From positions 76,510,188 through 76,574,187 of the forward strand of contig OZ035961.1 of assembly GCA_964034945.1 (NCBI GenBank): a DNA stretch of 64,000 nucleotides, written 5' to 3'. This document shows positions 24,871 through 36,349 of this stretch, piece by piece. This DNA comes from Chrysopilus asiliformis (taxonomy: Eukaryota > Arthropoda > Insecta > Diptera > Rhagionidae). A program made the translations under genes and the position numbers. The notes under the pieces were generated by a model, which made no database searches, had not been told where the DNA came from, and worked only from the letters and a program-made list of their open reading frames with translations. Every line of letters starts with the position of its first letter. The stretch's first letter is position 1.

Positions 24871-27165
24871 AAAGGCCATAGAGGGATAAGGGAACAAAAA
24901 GTGCCCCCAGAGATAGAAGCTTGAAATTTTTTTCGTAAGTTGCCACCATTACAACAAATATTTTCCCAAAATTTCAGTCCAAAAAAACTAGTAGTTTTGG
25001 AGAAAAAAAATAAAATATGAATTTTTTGAAAAAATTCTAGCTCCGTAACGGGTTAACCGATTTTGATGAAACTTGTCGCAATTTTTTCGTTGAAAGTCAT
25101 AGTTTTCAAAAAAAATTATAGCAAAGAAATTAAGTGTGAGGAACCGTTAGGAAAAAATATTTTTTGTTTTTAAAAAATTATAACGGTAACTTAACGGTTT
25201 TGCACTACTTTTATTTTTTTCTCAAAAACTCCTTAATCCCTGACCTACAAAACAAAAAAAATTACAGGGCAATCGGAGAGGTACTTCATATTCAAAAAGA
25301 ATAAAATGTGAAAGATGAATCAATTTGTGAACTAAAAAGTTTAGGCGAAGAGGTAAAGGAGGGCGAAAAAGGCAGATACTTAAAATCCGACATTATATCT
25401 GTGCTTTTATGACAAAGTCAATTAAGTCGAAAATCGGCATTTTTCAGGAGAGCGATTTTAAGAGTAAAATAAAATTCTGAAAAAACTATAAGTATTTAAC
25501 ACATGTGAAGTATAAGTACCATTCGATAGCCAAATGGGAGCTCCGTATTTCATCTATAGTATTTGCATATCTTGTTTTAAAAAAGCGATACTATTAAAAT
25601 TATAAAAAAGTTCTTTTGACTTATTAAGAAATACAATGAATTCCAATCCACGAAAAACTGTAACACAAAAGCCTTTTACCAAATAAATGACATACCAAAA
25701 CGTTGTTTAACGTTAACTTAAGTTGTTTTGCGAAAAAGATTTTATGTTTCAATAACCTTTCGAAATCATCATATGTAAACTTAGAAGTAAGCTTGTAAGC
25801 ATTCTTAATTTGGTTAAAACCACAATTTCGACTTCCGAGGTTTAGTCAAAACGAAAAATTACAGTTAGACGGGTTTTTTTTTGCGAGAAATTTTTGACAT
25901 GAGTATTTTACCAGAATTATTTTTAGAAGCTAACTATGTACAAAATAACTAATATATACCTAAAATATTTTTCGAAAACCATTGTGTATCAAAACTCTAC
26001 TTAACCCTTTGTAGCGCAACATGTTAGTTTTGAAGCAAATTTAGATTTTTGGCTTCGTTTTGCATAAAAAAACATTTTGTTCAGCAAAAAAAACGCAATT
26101 TTTTTTTGTAATTTTTTTGTTGCACATATGCAAGGCACCAAAACTCCATTGTTCTGAATATATTATTCATTATTCTGAATACATATGTTTTTCAATTGTT
26201 TTTTTTTTTCAAATAATATAGAAAAATTATACTCACTTCTTCGTATTTTTTTTCAATCACTGTTTTTAATGATTTTTAATAATTTTTAAGATTTTTTCAA
26301 AAGCGCATTTCTCGACCGAATTCTAACGCACGCCATATGCTGCCAACCAAAAAAAATTTTTTCAGTAGAAGAAACGTTGCGTTATTGCAACAATGCGTTA
26401 AAGCGTCGTTAAATATCTCTCGGCCTTTTACAAGAGAGGTTTTTAGGTATGTTGCAGAACTACAACATGGCGACACAAAGGGTTAAGTTATTTAGGCGGT
26501 TTAATATCTCTGTATTTATTAGTCGTAGAAACATACCGAAAATACCAAAATAAAGTTCTTTAAGAGCATAACACGATTCTTGACATAACTCGAAATTTGC
26601 TTAAGTCGACTTAAGTGACTTTGTCATAAAAGCACAGATATAATGTCGGATTTTAAGTATCTGCCTTTTTCGCCCTCCTTTACCTCTTCGCCTAAACTTT
26701 TTAGTTCACAAATTGATTCATCTTTCACATTTTATTCTTTTTGAATATGAAGTACCTCTCCGATTGCCCTGTAATTTTTTTTGTTTTGTAGGTCAGGGAT
26801 TAAGGAGTTTTTGAGAAAAAAATAAAAGTAGTGCAAAACCGTTAAGTTACCGTTATAATTTTTTAAAAACAAAAAATATTTTTTCCTAACGGTTCCTCAC
26901 ACTTAATTTCTTTGCTATAATTTTTTTTGAAAACTATGACTTTCAACGAAAAAATTGCGACAAGTTTCATCAAAATCGGTTAACCCGTTACGGAGCTAGA
27001 ATTTTTTCAAAAAATTCATATTTTATTTTTTTTCTCCAAAACTACTAGTTTTTTTGGACTGAAATTTTGGGAAAATATTTGTTGTAATGGTGGCAACTTA
27101 CGAAAAAAATTTCAAGCTTCTATCTCTGGGGGCACTTTTTGTTCCCTTATCCCTCTATGACCTTT
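24871..27165. mobile_element. 2.3-kb element with 560-bp inverted arms
   Basis: Positions 24871-25430 and 26606-27165 are near-perfect reverse complements of equal length, differing at a base or two (for example near the outer AAAGG and the inner AATTAAG). The ends begin AAAGG(C/T)CATAGAGGGATAA. The 1,175-bp loop (25431-26605) has no convincing open frame. The superfamily is not identified, and no target duplication is obvious. Equal, well-preserved arms indicate a recent insertion or arm homogenisation. Confidence 0.9.
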
Positions 27166-27859
27166 AACTAAGTTACACATTTTTGTTATTTTTTGTACGT
27201 ATATATTTATTATGATAATTACATGATTTTTTTTATTCCGTAACTGACTTTTAATTTGATAATTCGCAATTCTTTTTAGCATTTAAAAATATACTCTAAA
27301 GTTATAAACAGTAGGGAAAATGAAAAATAAATCTTGTGAGATTTTTCGAAGTCTATGTTTAGCAAGTCAATTTTTTATTAAGTAATTTTATTGATTGATG
27401 AATAATTATAAAGAGATCAAAATGAGGAATAGTTAAAATTAATTAATTATGACAATCATGTGATTAATTCTAAATGTAATAATATTTTTATTATATATTA
27501 TTATAAAAATGTAAAGAAATTTTTCCGAAGAATAAAAATGGTGTGGGAACATTTTTAAATTAAATTTAAATTTTAGGTTTTATTTAATTTGTGCCTGCTT
27601 TTAACAAGGCACATATCCAGTGGAGAAATGGAAAAAATACTCCTTTTTATAATTAAAATGGTTGTACGATTTAATATCATAAAAATTAAAATGGACGAAC
27701 AATAACCGATCTGATTCAATGTAGAAACATCATGTAAGTGCAAGAAAATTTGAAATGTTTCAAGAAAAATTCGGCATGAAATAAAACAAACATAAAAGAA
27801 AAATTGGAGCCAAGATCTACTTTAGAAATCAAGAATAAATACGGATTTAAATCTACCTT
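27166..27859. other. AT-rich stretch, nothing recognised
   Basis: No supported feature between the long-arm element and R1 copy 2. Confidence 0.4.
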
Positions 27860-28429
27860 AAAACATAACAAAAGCTATAATTGCCAATCTGGCAATCATT
27901 GGAGACCGGTATGGTGATATTCGTATCAAAATTCGAACAGTTGTACCAAAATTCCACTTTGAAGTCAAACTTTCCAATAAGATTTTTTTAAAATTTGTTC
28001 CAATCGGATTTTCATGTATGGGAGTTTTATGTAGAATCATATCCTAAATAACTTTTGTTCTTGCACTTTTTTGATAAGATGCACCGTTTTTGAGATATTC
28101 ACAAAAAACGTTTTCGTTCGTATGGGGGGTACCCCCCTAATGGTCCATTTTTGCCCATTAACGAACTTAGCCTTTCATTTTACAAAAAAAACGGATCTGC
28201 GCAAAATTTCAAGTCTCTAGCTCAATCCGTGCGCCCGCAATCCGCGCCACAGACGGACAGACGGACGAACAGACGGACGGACAGACGGACGGACATGCAA
28301 AAATTAATTATTTTTATCATTCTAAACACACTGATGTAATTCATTTTTGTGTGTGATAACGGGATCTTGGCGTTACAAACGGTAAGGCAAAGTTAATATA
28401 CCCTTTGGTTTCACCATACGGATATAAAA
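27860..28429 (+). repeat. Repeat family R1, copy 2
   Basis: Same order of blocks as copy 1: AAAACATAACAAAAGCTATA, an inverted pair ACCGGTATGGTGA / TCACCATACGGAT, GGGGGGTACCCCCC, then a short GACG/GACA tract (about 28250-28295). It is followed directly by repeat family R2, as in copy 3. Confidence 0.8.
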
Positions 28430-28940
28430 TGTTGCGACATGAAAAAAGTGTGGAAAAAATCCGTTGTGATCAACACAAAGCTTTCCTCTGCAATATTTAG
28501 CTTAGGAAAAAATATGTAAAAAATATTTTTTTAAAATATCTCGAGAACCGTTAAAAATACGTAAAAACCGTGATACGAAAAAATGCAAGAAATTTCATTT
28601 CCTTTGAATCTATGCATTGTTTCATAATATCGCATAATTCCCGAGAATACCCGTTATAGCTACCGTTACTTTTCCAAAAGGTGATAGAAACCTACGATTT
28701 TCGTAAAACTCATTTTAAAAAAAATTTAAGTCGCTAGAACGGGTTCTCGAGTTATTTAACCCGCATCCATCGTTTGTATCAATTTGATACAAATTTACAA
28801 TATTAATTATTATATTGTTTTAACATTCGAATATTTCATTTGAACTTTTGGCTACCTTCCTAACTTTTCAAATGATAAAAAAATAACGTTTAACAGGTGC
28901 CGCAAAATGTATCGTTAGGGCTGTACAAAAAAAATTCATA

Positions 28941-29138
28941 ATGGCTAGTACGTCAAGTGAAGATATATCTGATAGTGATATTGAAAGTTATCCATATGGA
29001 AATTATGTACCAAACGAAAGTGATTCAAATGATGAAGATGATTTTGTAGATCATGAAGCAAGTGAGCAATCAATTTTAGTACCTGACTCATGGCTTCAAT
29101 CAAAAGATACAAAAATTCAGTATATAAAGGATGATTGA
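28941..29138 (+). pseudogene. N-terminal piece of a piggyBac-type transposase
   Basis: 65 codons starting MASTSSEDISDSDIESYPYG, acidic and Ser/Asp-rich (NESDSNDEDDFVDHEASEQS), ending at 29138. Piggybac transposases commonly start with such acidic disordered segments, and the position just inside the left end fits. The DDE domain is absent, so this is a relic. Family assignment rests on context. Confidence 0.6.
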
Positions 29139-29371
29139 CCACAAAATATCAGGCGAAGTGCTGCTAATATCACTGATCATGGTTTGTATAAATTTGTGTC
29201 AATCTGATTGGGATTTCGGATTATCTTAGTACTCTTCTTAGCATACTAAGAAAACAATTCGTGTTGAAAATGCAAAAACAACCAGACTTCATTCACTATT
29301 ACAATGAAATAAAATGAGGTTTTTTGAAACAAAACTTATGTAAAAAATTCGTATGTCCTAAACATCATTAT

Positions 29372-29500
29372 AGGCCCTATCACAGAATCCGATACGAATG
29401 GTTCGAATCGTAAACTCAATGTTGTTGTTGGTATAAAACACTAACAACAACATTGAGTTTACGATTCGAACCATTCGTATCGGATTCTGTGATAGGGCCT
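29372..29500. mobile_element. Palindromic fold-back MITE, 58-bp perfect arms
   Basis: 29372-29429 and 29443-29500 are exact reverse complements (AGGCCCTATCACAGAATCCG at the outer end) around a 13-nt loop. It lies inside the piggyBac element and interrupts no remaining gene. TAT-like flanks are ambiguous. Confidence 0.9.
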
Positions 29501-29864
29501 TATATTATTTGTGACAAATGTGTCTAATTTTTTTTATCTATTTTATCCTTGTTCGAAAATAAATAAAGTCTGATGTTATCAAATTGACAAAATATAACAC
29601 CAATTTGCTTTTATAAATGATTTAATTGATCTTTTTCTAACATGTATCAAATTGATACACAACGTACTATTTGTTCGTTAAAATAAATTATGGCGCAACC
29701 CGCAGGTTAAGATATGTACAACGGACAGACAGATCCACGTACATCCTCATAATTTTGCCTAAAACGGATTTCGTACTGATCAGAAAGTTTGTATCTGCCC
29801 CCGTTCTCGATTTGGTGTCCGTCATAAATACTATACTTTCCCTCTATAGAAGTGGAAAGTAAAG

Positions 29865-30769
29865 AGTTGGTGTCTGTCTGTCTGTCCGTTTCTATTTCAG
29901 GGAGAACTACTGAACGGATTGTCTTAAAATTTGGCATGAATTTTTGTCTGGTTCCAACATAAGCCTATTAGAAAGTAGCCTAATGTTGGAGGAAGTACGG
30001 TGAGGGAGTAAACCCACTTAAATTTTACAGGATCAATATTTATTTACAAATAGCGTTAGCTAATTTACCTTATGAGGATTTTTTGTAAAAGAGATCTTTC
30101 GAGCAGTGAAATTTTTAATAAAAATCAATTTTGGCTTTGTGATACACTCTTTTTACAGTTGTTTTCAACTCTTTGGAAATGGTTGTAGTTTTCTTCAAGG
30201 TTCTCCGCAGAATTTTTTTATTGTATTTTTTCCCTACATTTTCGACAAATAATTTTTTTTAATTCAAAACAAAAAACAAAATTTCTTTCTTATTATTTTA
30301 CTAATGTTTGCGATATCACGACCTTTTTTTTAATATTCTTCGAATCTTTTAAGTGTTTTCTACATCAGTCACATTTCCTTGTAAATGAAACACTCGTTTT
30401 AAAAATTAAGACTATTAATATAAAGTAAAATCGAATCTGATTGGGATTTCGGATTATCAGCTTTAGTTTTTTTTTATTGGAAAAACAGGGTAGTTAATAC
30501 TGTTTTCGGTATTTAAGAATAACCCTCAAAAACCAGACCTGATAAAAACTACCCCAATATAATTCTGATATCTATGTTATCAACTATTTTTTATTAATCC
30601 TTAAAGTTTCCAAAGTTCATTATTCAAAAATTTACAGAATATTGGTGTATATTTTATTTTTAAGATAAAGATCGCCTCTGTAATTTAAAAAAAAAAGTAT
30701 CATAAAAAAACTGAAAGGGTAGAAACAATTTGAAATCAAAAACGAAAATACACAAGTAAAAATCACTGT
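29865..30769. other. Non-coding stretch downstream of PI31
   Basis: Starts with a piece resembling dispersed-repeat ends (GGTGTCTGTCTGTCTGTCCG). A 23-bp string starting TCTGATTGGGATTTCGG at about 30435 also occurs in the piggyBac element at 29198. No gene is seen. Confidence 0.4.
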
Positions 30770-30775
30770 TTATTT
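30770..30775 (-). terminator. PI31 polyadenylation signal
   Basis: AATAAA on the minus strand about 18 nt after the PI31 stop codon. Confidence 0.6.
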
Positions 30776-30792
30776 GAACAAGCTCTTAACAT

Positions 30793-33700
30793 TTACATAA
30801 ACATATCATCATAATCATGTGGGGGCCTGATATGATCTGGATTTGGATTGCCTCTTCGCAGAGGATCAAAATCTGGTGGACCAAAAGGATCGAACCTGGC
30901 ACCAAATGGAGCTCTGCAAAAAGTGTTTCAAATTAATTTTACTTTTAATTGTGATCAGTTTTAAAGAGTAATATTAATTTCATAAAGTAAAGATATTTCA
31001 AAAGTCAAATTCCCTTAGCAAGGCTTTTAACATATTTATGGTGGGTTTCATGAAACTTTTAGCGACCACTAAATCGAGTGAGCACACTCTTTTTGCTGGA
31101 AATTAGCAAGCCAACCTGATTTAGCGGTCACTAAAACTATCGTAAAACCCGCCATTAATCTTAAGAAAATATTTTATGATTCCAAGTACCTGGAAACGCT
31201 TCACAGAAACTTTTTATAATTGGAACAAATTTCCCATTTTATAGGAAAATTCATTTTAATTTAAAATTACGTAGCTGTATTCAATGCACTTACCTAGGAA
31301 GTCCCGGTCCAAATGGCGCAGGCGGGGCAAATGCTTGTGGAGGCTGGAATAACATTCCCCCACCACCTCTGCCTAAGGGATCAAGGTCACCCCTGCCAAC
31401 TTCAAACAATGGATCTCGACTAAAAATAATAATCGAAAACATTGAAAAAAAATCCAAACTGGCAAGCCTAATATACCATATATGGTTGAATAGAAAAGTG
31501 CACATCGATCAAAATATTCAAAAAAACATAACAAAAGCTATAATTGCCAATGGTGATTTAATTGAACGGCGTATCAAAATTTCATTTGAATTCAAATTTT
31601 CCAATAAGATTTTTTTAAAACTTGTTCCAATCGGATTTTGATGTATGGGAGTTTTATGTAGAATCATATTCTAAATAACTTTTGTTCTTGGACTTTTTTG
31701 ATAAGATGCACAGTTTTTGAGATATTCGCGAAAAACATTTTCGTTCCTGTGGGGGGTACCCCCCTAATAGTCCATTTTTGTCCATTAACGAACTTAGCCT
31801 CGAATTTTACGAAAAACGGATCTGCGCAAAATTTCAAGTCTCTAGCTCAATCCATGCGCCCGCAATCCGCGCCACAGACAAACAGACAGACGGACAGACA
31901 GACAGACGGACAGACAGACAGACGGACAGACAGACAGACGGACAGACAGACAGACGGACAGACAGACAGACGGACAGACAGACAGACGGACAGACAGACA
32001 GACGGACAGACAGACAGACGGACAGACAGACAGACGGACAGACGGACGGACATGCAAAATTCAATTTTGTGTGATGACGGGATCTTGGCGTTACAAACGG
32101 TAAGGCAAAGTTAATATACCCTTTGGTTTCACCATACGGGTATAAAAATGCATAATATTTTATTTCCTTTGAATTTGGTTATATGCCTTTTTCACAAAAG
32201 CACATTCTTTTCGAGAAATTGTCAAAATACTGTATGTATGTATGAGAGGCACCCGATATAGCTAACGTCACTTTTCCAAAAGTTGAAAGAAAACTACGAT
32301 TTTCGTAAGACTCATTTACAAAAAAAATTCAAATCGCTAGATCAACGGGTTCTCGAGTTATTTAAGATACAACGGACAGACCGACAGACAGATGCACGGA
32401 CATCCTCATAATTTTGCCTGAAACGGATTTCGTACTAATCAGAAAGGTTCTAGTTGCCCTTCGAGTCGGTCTGCGTCACGAATACAATACTATAGCAAAG
32501 GAAAGTAAAGGGTCTCTAAAATACAGAAGCAAAGCTACGGCATAGACAGCCTAGACAGCGTCTAGTAAATTGTCAACCCGTTAAGATAATACGTTTTTAA
32601 AAAATTCGAGTTTTTCAATTTCTATTTAAAAGCTACCTAAACAGTATTGTTCTGTCTTTAACTTTTCTGGCGAACGAAGCGAATTCAGATTTTTGTTGTT
32701 TTTATGGGAAACTTTGAAATTAGCTTTTTGGTTTTTTTAAATATTTTCTTATAGGTCCAAATCTAAAAAAATATAACATAAACCTTTTAATATGGAAATA
32801 TTGCTTATACTATGTTCACACCGACGCAAAATTACGTAATTTTGAAGATTTTCGTAATTTTGAACGAAATCTTGCTCGAAATCACGAGATTTTCAGTACA
32901 TTAACCTGTTTTCAAAATCACTAAAAGTATGCAATTTCCACAAAATTACGAACGAAATCAAGCAAAAACAATGTATACAACCCTGCATCACTTATTCAGC
33001 TCTCTTCAGCACATCAGTTTTGACATTTGTGCTGCATTGGAAAAACGGAAATATAAGAAAAAGAAACCGTGTTCCGCACGCGAAGAGGATATATTTATAA
33101 ACCTGTGGTCTGAAAAAATAAACAACCTACGCGGGACAAAAAAAAAATGGACCTGTTTTTGATGCGATTAGATATGAAATGGAAAATAATTGTTTATTTT
33201 CATTACAGATAATTTCCATTTTCGTCTAAAGTGTCTAATTCTGTTTGCACATATTTCATCGATGTTTTGAATTGTATTATTCATCATATTACTAAAATTC
33301 ATAGTAATCCTACACGAACTTCCTCGATCCATTTTTGAACTAACGTAGTTGAAATGTCAAACAAAATTACCTTAATCTCTGTGTGAACACTTTGGTTTAA
33401 GATCTAAATCATTTCGCAAAATTACGTGATTTTGCGTCGGTGTGAACATAGTATTACTCTTTGAAGGTTAATAAAAAATGAAATCAATTAAATTGCTCAA
33501 AAAATAGAGAAGAAAATTAAAAATTCCTTGCGATATACACAAATTTAAACAGTCCCTATTCCGGGAAAAGTAAGAATTGACCACACTCTAGCTAGAAAAG
33601 AAAGGTATTCAAGAGACCTGCTCGTTCATTGTAAAGTCAGTAAAGCCTTTTGCTTCATTTTATTTGTCATTAAGGGTATGTATGCCGTACTTTGCGATGA

Positions 33701-34866
33701 AAGTGCGCAATATAAAATATCTAAATCAAACCGTTTAACATTTATTTCACCCAAACCGACTAAAAATATCAATTGGTCGTGCTTTGCCACTGCTGAAATA
33801 CTACGACACTTCAAGATGTAGCAGACCTTTATCTAGCTCGAAATTAGTTTAACGAATTTAAAAATTCATCCCATACACTATAAAAAGGGAACAGTATCCG
33901 AGAACGAGTGGACGGATAGCAACCCTGTATTAAACTGAAGGTATCTAGTTTAATTTGATGGAGACATGTGTGGATAAATGGATATTCAAAAATCTAAGTT
34001 GGTCGTCATTAACGCAATGCAAGATTTTTTTACCCGGTGTTTACATTGCGCTCTATTGTAGATATAAAAAACAAATAGAACATATTGTCTTTGTGGTTTC
34101 ACCAGATAGTGTAGGGAATATATAAATTTATTTACTCTCTGCTTTGAAGTAAAATCGGATTTCGTGTTATGATTCGTAGAGGATCATCGTCAATCCTCTC
34201 TAACTTTGCCTCCGTCTGAGTAGTAACTTCTTTTGAAGAGCCAGAAAACACCTAACGAAATAAATTTAATAATCGAAAATATCATATAAATTGTTTCCTG
34301 TTACTGGATCAGCTAATTCTTTCTTAAAACGGTCGAGTAGCTCATTTACACCAGGAATCATTGTCATTATTGGACCATTGAGAGATTTAACAGTTTCTTT
34401 AAGATGTAGTGCTATGTTCGACACATTCCGGGAATGAACATCCTAAGAATAATGAAATAATGAGGGAAATTTCAAGTGCGCAAAGGAACGAAATTACCAA
34501 GAGATTTATAACGATTGTATCTTCTGTTTTCGCTCCAAGTAAAATATAAAGTTTCTTGTCAAAAACATATCGCAACGCATATGATTCTCCAGTTTCGTTC
34601 CATCCATCAGGGAGCAGTTCAGATCCAACTTCGGCTTCGTTGATCGTTTTCTGTAAGATTAACAAGTTTTAAATTTTCAGATAATTGAAGAATATACAAT
34701 ATAAGTTAATTATTACATCGTCACCGATTCCGATGCAACGAAAAGACATGTTCTTTGTCAGAAACCAATGTGCCAAGGCTATCAAAACATCGGCCTCCCG
34801 AGTTATGTTGCTTTCTACGGTTTTGTACAGCAAATCCCAGCCATAAAGTTCAGTAGCTGAAGCCAT
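30793..34866 (-). CDS. PI31: Proteasome inhibitor/regulator PI31
   Basis: Minus-strand exons: 34717-34866, 34498-34650, 34305-34442, 34136-34251, 31294-31419, 30793-30913. All splice sites are GT/AG and phases are consistent, giving 267 residues, close to the ~270 of known PI31. The N-terminal half ([20 protein letters not shown]..., [45 protein letters not shown]) is the PI31 FP domain. The C-terminal half has the family's Pro/Gly/Asp-rich repeats ([42 protein letters not shown]) and ends [16 protein letters not shown], the characteristic PI31 tail. PI31 binds the 20S proteasome and F-box proteins of the FBXO7/Nutcracker type, and in flies helps proteasome assembly and transport. Intron 4 (2.7 kb) and intron 5 (380 nt) carry transposons; the others are 53-66 nt. 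Confidence 0.96.
31039..31154. mobile_element. PIF/Harbinger-like MITE, TTA target, in PI31 intron 5
   Basis: TGGTGGGTTTCATGAAACTT and the inverse TTTACGATAG...CCCGCCA form ends of a 116-bp element. Inner arms TTTTAGCGACCACTAAATC match TTTTAGTGACCGCTAAATC in inverse. TTA flanks both ends (31036-31038 and 31155-31157). Confidence 0.75.
31523..32148 (+). repeat. Repeat family R1, copy 3 with expanded 16-bp tandem array
   Basis: It has the R1 block order, but the inverted block near the left end is shortened (GCCAATGGTGATTTAATTGA). Between about 31880 and 32045 the unit ACAGACAGACAGACGG is repeated about ten times. The other copies have only a few GACA/GACG tetramers here. It lies in PI31 intron 4. 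Confidence 0.85.
31875..32054 (+). repeat. GACA/GACG tandem array, 16-bp period
   Basis: About ten head-to-tail copies of ACAGACAGACAGACGG. The period is not a multiple of three, so the long Thr/Asp/Arg/Gln and Cys/Ser/Val open frames across it on both strands are artefacts of the repeat. Confidence 0.9.
32149..32510 (+). repeat. Repeat family R2, uninterrupted copy
   Basis: Follows R1 copy 3 directly. It includes CTACGATTTTCGTAA, GGTTCTCGAGTTATTTAAGA, ACGGACAGACCGACAGACAG and GCAAAGGAAAGTAAAG. It is the empty-site counterpart of the split copy at 28430-29864. Confidence 0.8.
32808..33453. mobile_element. PIF/Harbinger-like element, TTA target
   Basis: The 37-bp inverted ends, starting TACTATGTTCACACCGACGC, have one mismatch and are flanked by TTA (32805-32807 and 33454-33456). 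Inside, about 33040-33180 encodes [20 protein letters not shown] and, after a shift in an A-run, [11 protein letters not shown]. This resembles the Myb/SANT-like trihelix protein that Harbinger elements encode beside their transposase. It lies in PI31 intron 4. Confidence 0.8.
33457..34135. other. Left-over of PI31 intron 4
   Basis: No element ends or coding signal recognised. A minus-strand frame at 33626-33814 has no motif or phase-compatible splice sites. Confidence 0.4.
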
Positions 34867-34895
34867 CTTATAAAAGACTGTTCTGGAAAATAACT

Positions 34896-35042
34896 ATGAA
34901 AATTATCTCTATTGATGTAACAAACTTTTCACGTGAAAATAGAGTTTTATCTAGTGACGATGAGGGCCAGTATCGTAACGGTTTCGTCTATTCAGTGGAC
35001 TCAGAAGCAATTGGTTTTGAAGATGATATCGATATGACATGA
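34896..35042 (+). CDS. Small acidic ORF divergent from PI31 (uncertain)
   Basis: 48 codons from ATG at 34896: MKIISIDVTNFSRENRVLSS, then DDEGQYRNGFVYSVDSEAIG and FEDDIDMT before TGA. It starts 29 bp from the PI31 start on the opposite strand, so it overlaps the PI31 promoter/5' UTR. The composition looks coding. It may be a small divergent gene, an exon of a plus-strand gene, or a transposase N-terminal relic. No homology is recognised. Confidence 0.25.
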   Translation: MKIISIDVTNFSRENRVLSSDDEGQYRNGFVYSVDSEAIGFEDDIDMT

Positions 35043-35104
35043 CATTTTTTTTTATTTGTATGAAGCCAATACATTATTGAGTATATTATTTTATTGTAGT
35101 ATTA

Positions 35105-35270
35105 CATTCACGCCAACAAGTTTGCGTCCTCCGATTTAACGAAAAAAACATCCTCCCATTTAACGAAAAAAACATCCTCCCATTTAACGAAAAAAACATC
35201 CTCCCATTTAACAAAAAAAACATCCTCCCATTTAAAGAAAAAAACATCCTCCCATTTAAAGAAAAAATGC
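35105..35270. repeat. 24-bp minisatellite
   Basis: About seven copies of CATCCTCCCATTTAACGAAAAAAA, later copies with TTTAAAG. The period is divisible by three, so the minus strand reads an eight-residue repeat (SLNGRMFF). No start, splice or neighbour context supports it as a gene. Confidence 0.85.
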
Positions 35271-36349
35271 AAAAAAAAAAATTGCCAGCAAATCGTGTTG
35301 TTGATGGGAAATTCGTTCGTTTTGGTTTAACGGAAAGAATATTTTCGGAAATCAATGCAATGAAATGTCAAAATGCTGGAAAAAAAATTTGATGAAGCTT
35401 TTTAACAGAACATTCAGCCTTACGCTGAAATAACTCATATGGACTCTGCACAATGTTGAGATTTCAAGATCCCCGTTCTGGGATACACACTTTTGAGACA
35501 TCACATGGGTAATTTTTGAATTTCCAAGAAATTTTTAGAAAACAAAAATTTTACATGAATTTTGAGACGAAAACCTGGGGTGGCAAACCTCAAGGGTGTG
35601 TTTTTTGGCAGTGCAATCTAATGAAAAATTTGCACCCATAAATTTGCACAGTTTGCATTTTCGTTTTGGTTTATTTGACCAAATCAAACTCTGAAATCCA
35701 AAACGCACTTCTGAAATCCAAAATGCACTTTGGAAATATCAGCGCAAAAATTTCACTCAATATGCACTCGAGAATTATTGCCAATGTTAATTAAATCGGG
35801 AGAGTCGTTTGCATTCGCACCGCACACTTGCGAAATATAAAACACCTAAAAATTCAATGAAAACAACTAAAATTTCAATGAAAATAACTAAAATTTCAAT
35901 GAGATTTTTACTATTCCATTAATATTTCAATAGCGTTTGTCCAAAAACATAGTGAAAACAGTGGATTTGCATTTGTTCTGATTTAACGGAATTGCCATGG
36001 CGAGATCCAGTTCTAGCGAGACGACCTCTATTGTCTACATACTTTTGATAATTTTTGATCCAATGGCAACGGTTCACTGTTTCTGTTGATTTTGTGATTG
36101 TTATCCAAGCAATGGTGGTGGTAATAGTAATGTTTTATTTAGGATTTCGAATTGTGAATTATCTTTCTCTGTTAATAAATATCTGCTGGTTTTTAATGAC
36201 GACCATATCTCAGCTTTTGTGCACGTTAGAATTGTTGAAAAGTAAATAGGCAGGCACCTTTTTGTTAAATAAAAGAAGCAATATTAAAAAAAATTTAAAG
36301 TTTGAAAACTTCTTAGGAAAATATGTCTCTTAAACTTCTTAAAGTCTTG
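35271..36349. other. Non-coding stretch
   Basis: Only a short doublet is seen: AATTTCAATGAAAA(C/T)AACTA repeated near 35850-35900. No gene. Confidence 0.4.

Larger units (their letters stand above)
28760..29706 (+). mobile_element. Non-autonomous piggyBac element
   Basis: It is flanked by TTAA (28756-28759 and 29707-29710). Ends are CCCGCATCC... and ...GCGCAACCCGCAGG, similar but not identical inverted termini as in piggyBac elements. ATCAATTTGATACAAATT-like subterminal repeats occur at both ends. The intact R2 copy at 32 kb shows the same target with a single TTAA, so the boundaries are certain. Only a short N-terminal transposase piece remains, and a fold-back MITE is nested inside. Confidence 0.9.
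28430..29864 (+). repeat. Repeat family R2, copy split by a piggyBac insertion
   Basis: 28430-28759 and 29711-29864 match the uninterrupted copy at 32149-32510. The left part ends GGTTCTCGAGTTATTTAA and the right resumes GATATGTACAACGGACAGAC. Between them lies an element bounded by TTAA. R2 ends with an ACGGACAGACAGA tract and GGAAAGTAAAG. Confidence 0.8.

Noticed and set aside
31698..32114. Long open frames on both strands over the GACA/GACG array
   Set aside because: They exist only because a 16-bp repeat lacks stop codons in most frames; no start context or homology, and the array varies between R1 copies.
33626..33814. 62-codon minus-strand frame in PI31 intron 4
   Set aside because: PI31 exons are complete and in phase without it, and its sequence matches no PI31 segment.
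35105..35270. Possible CRISPR-like array
   Set aside because: Units are contiguous with no unique spacers, and this is an animal nuclear genome.
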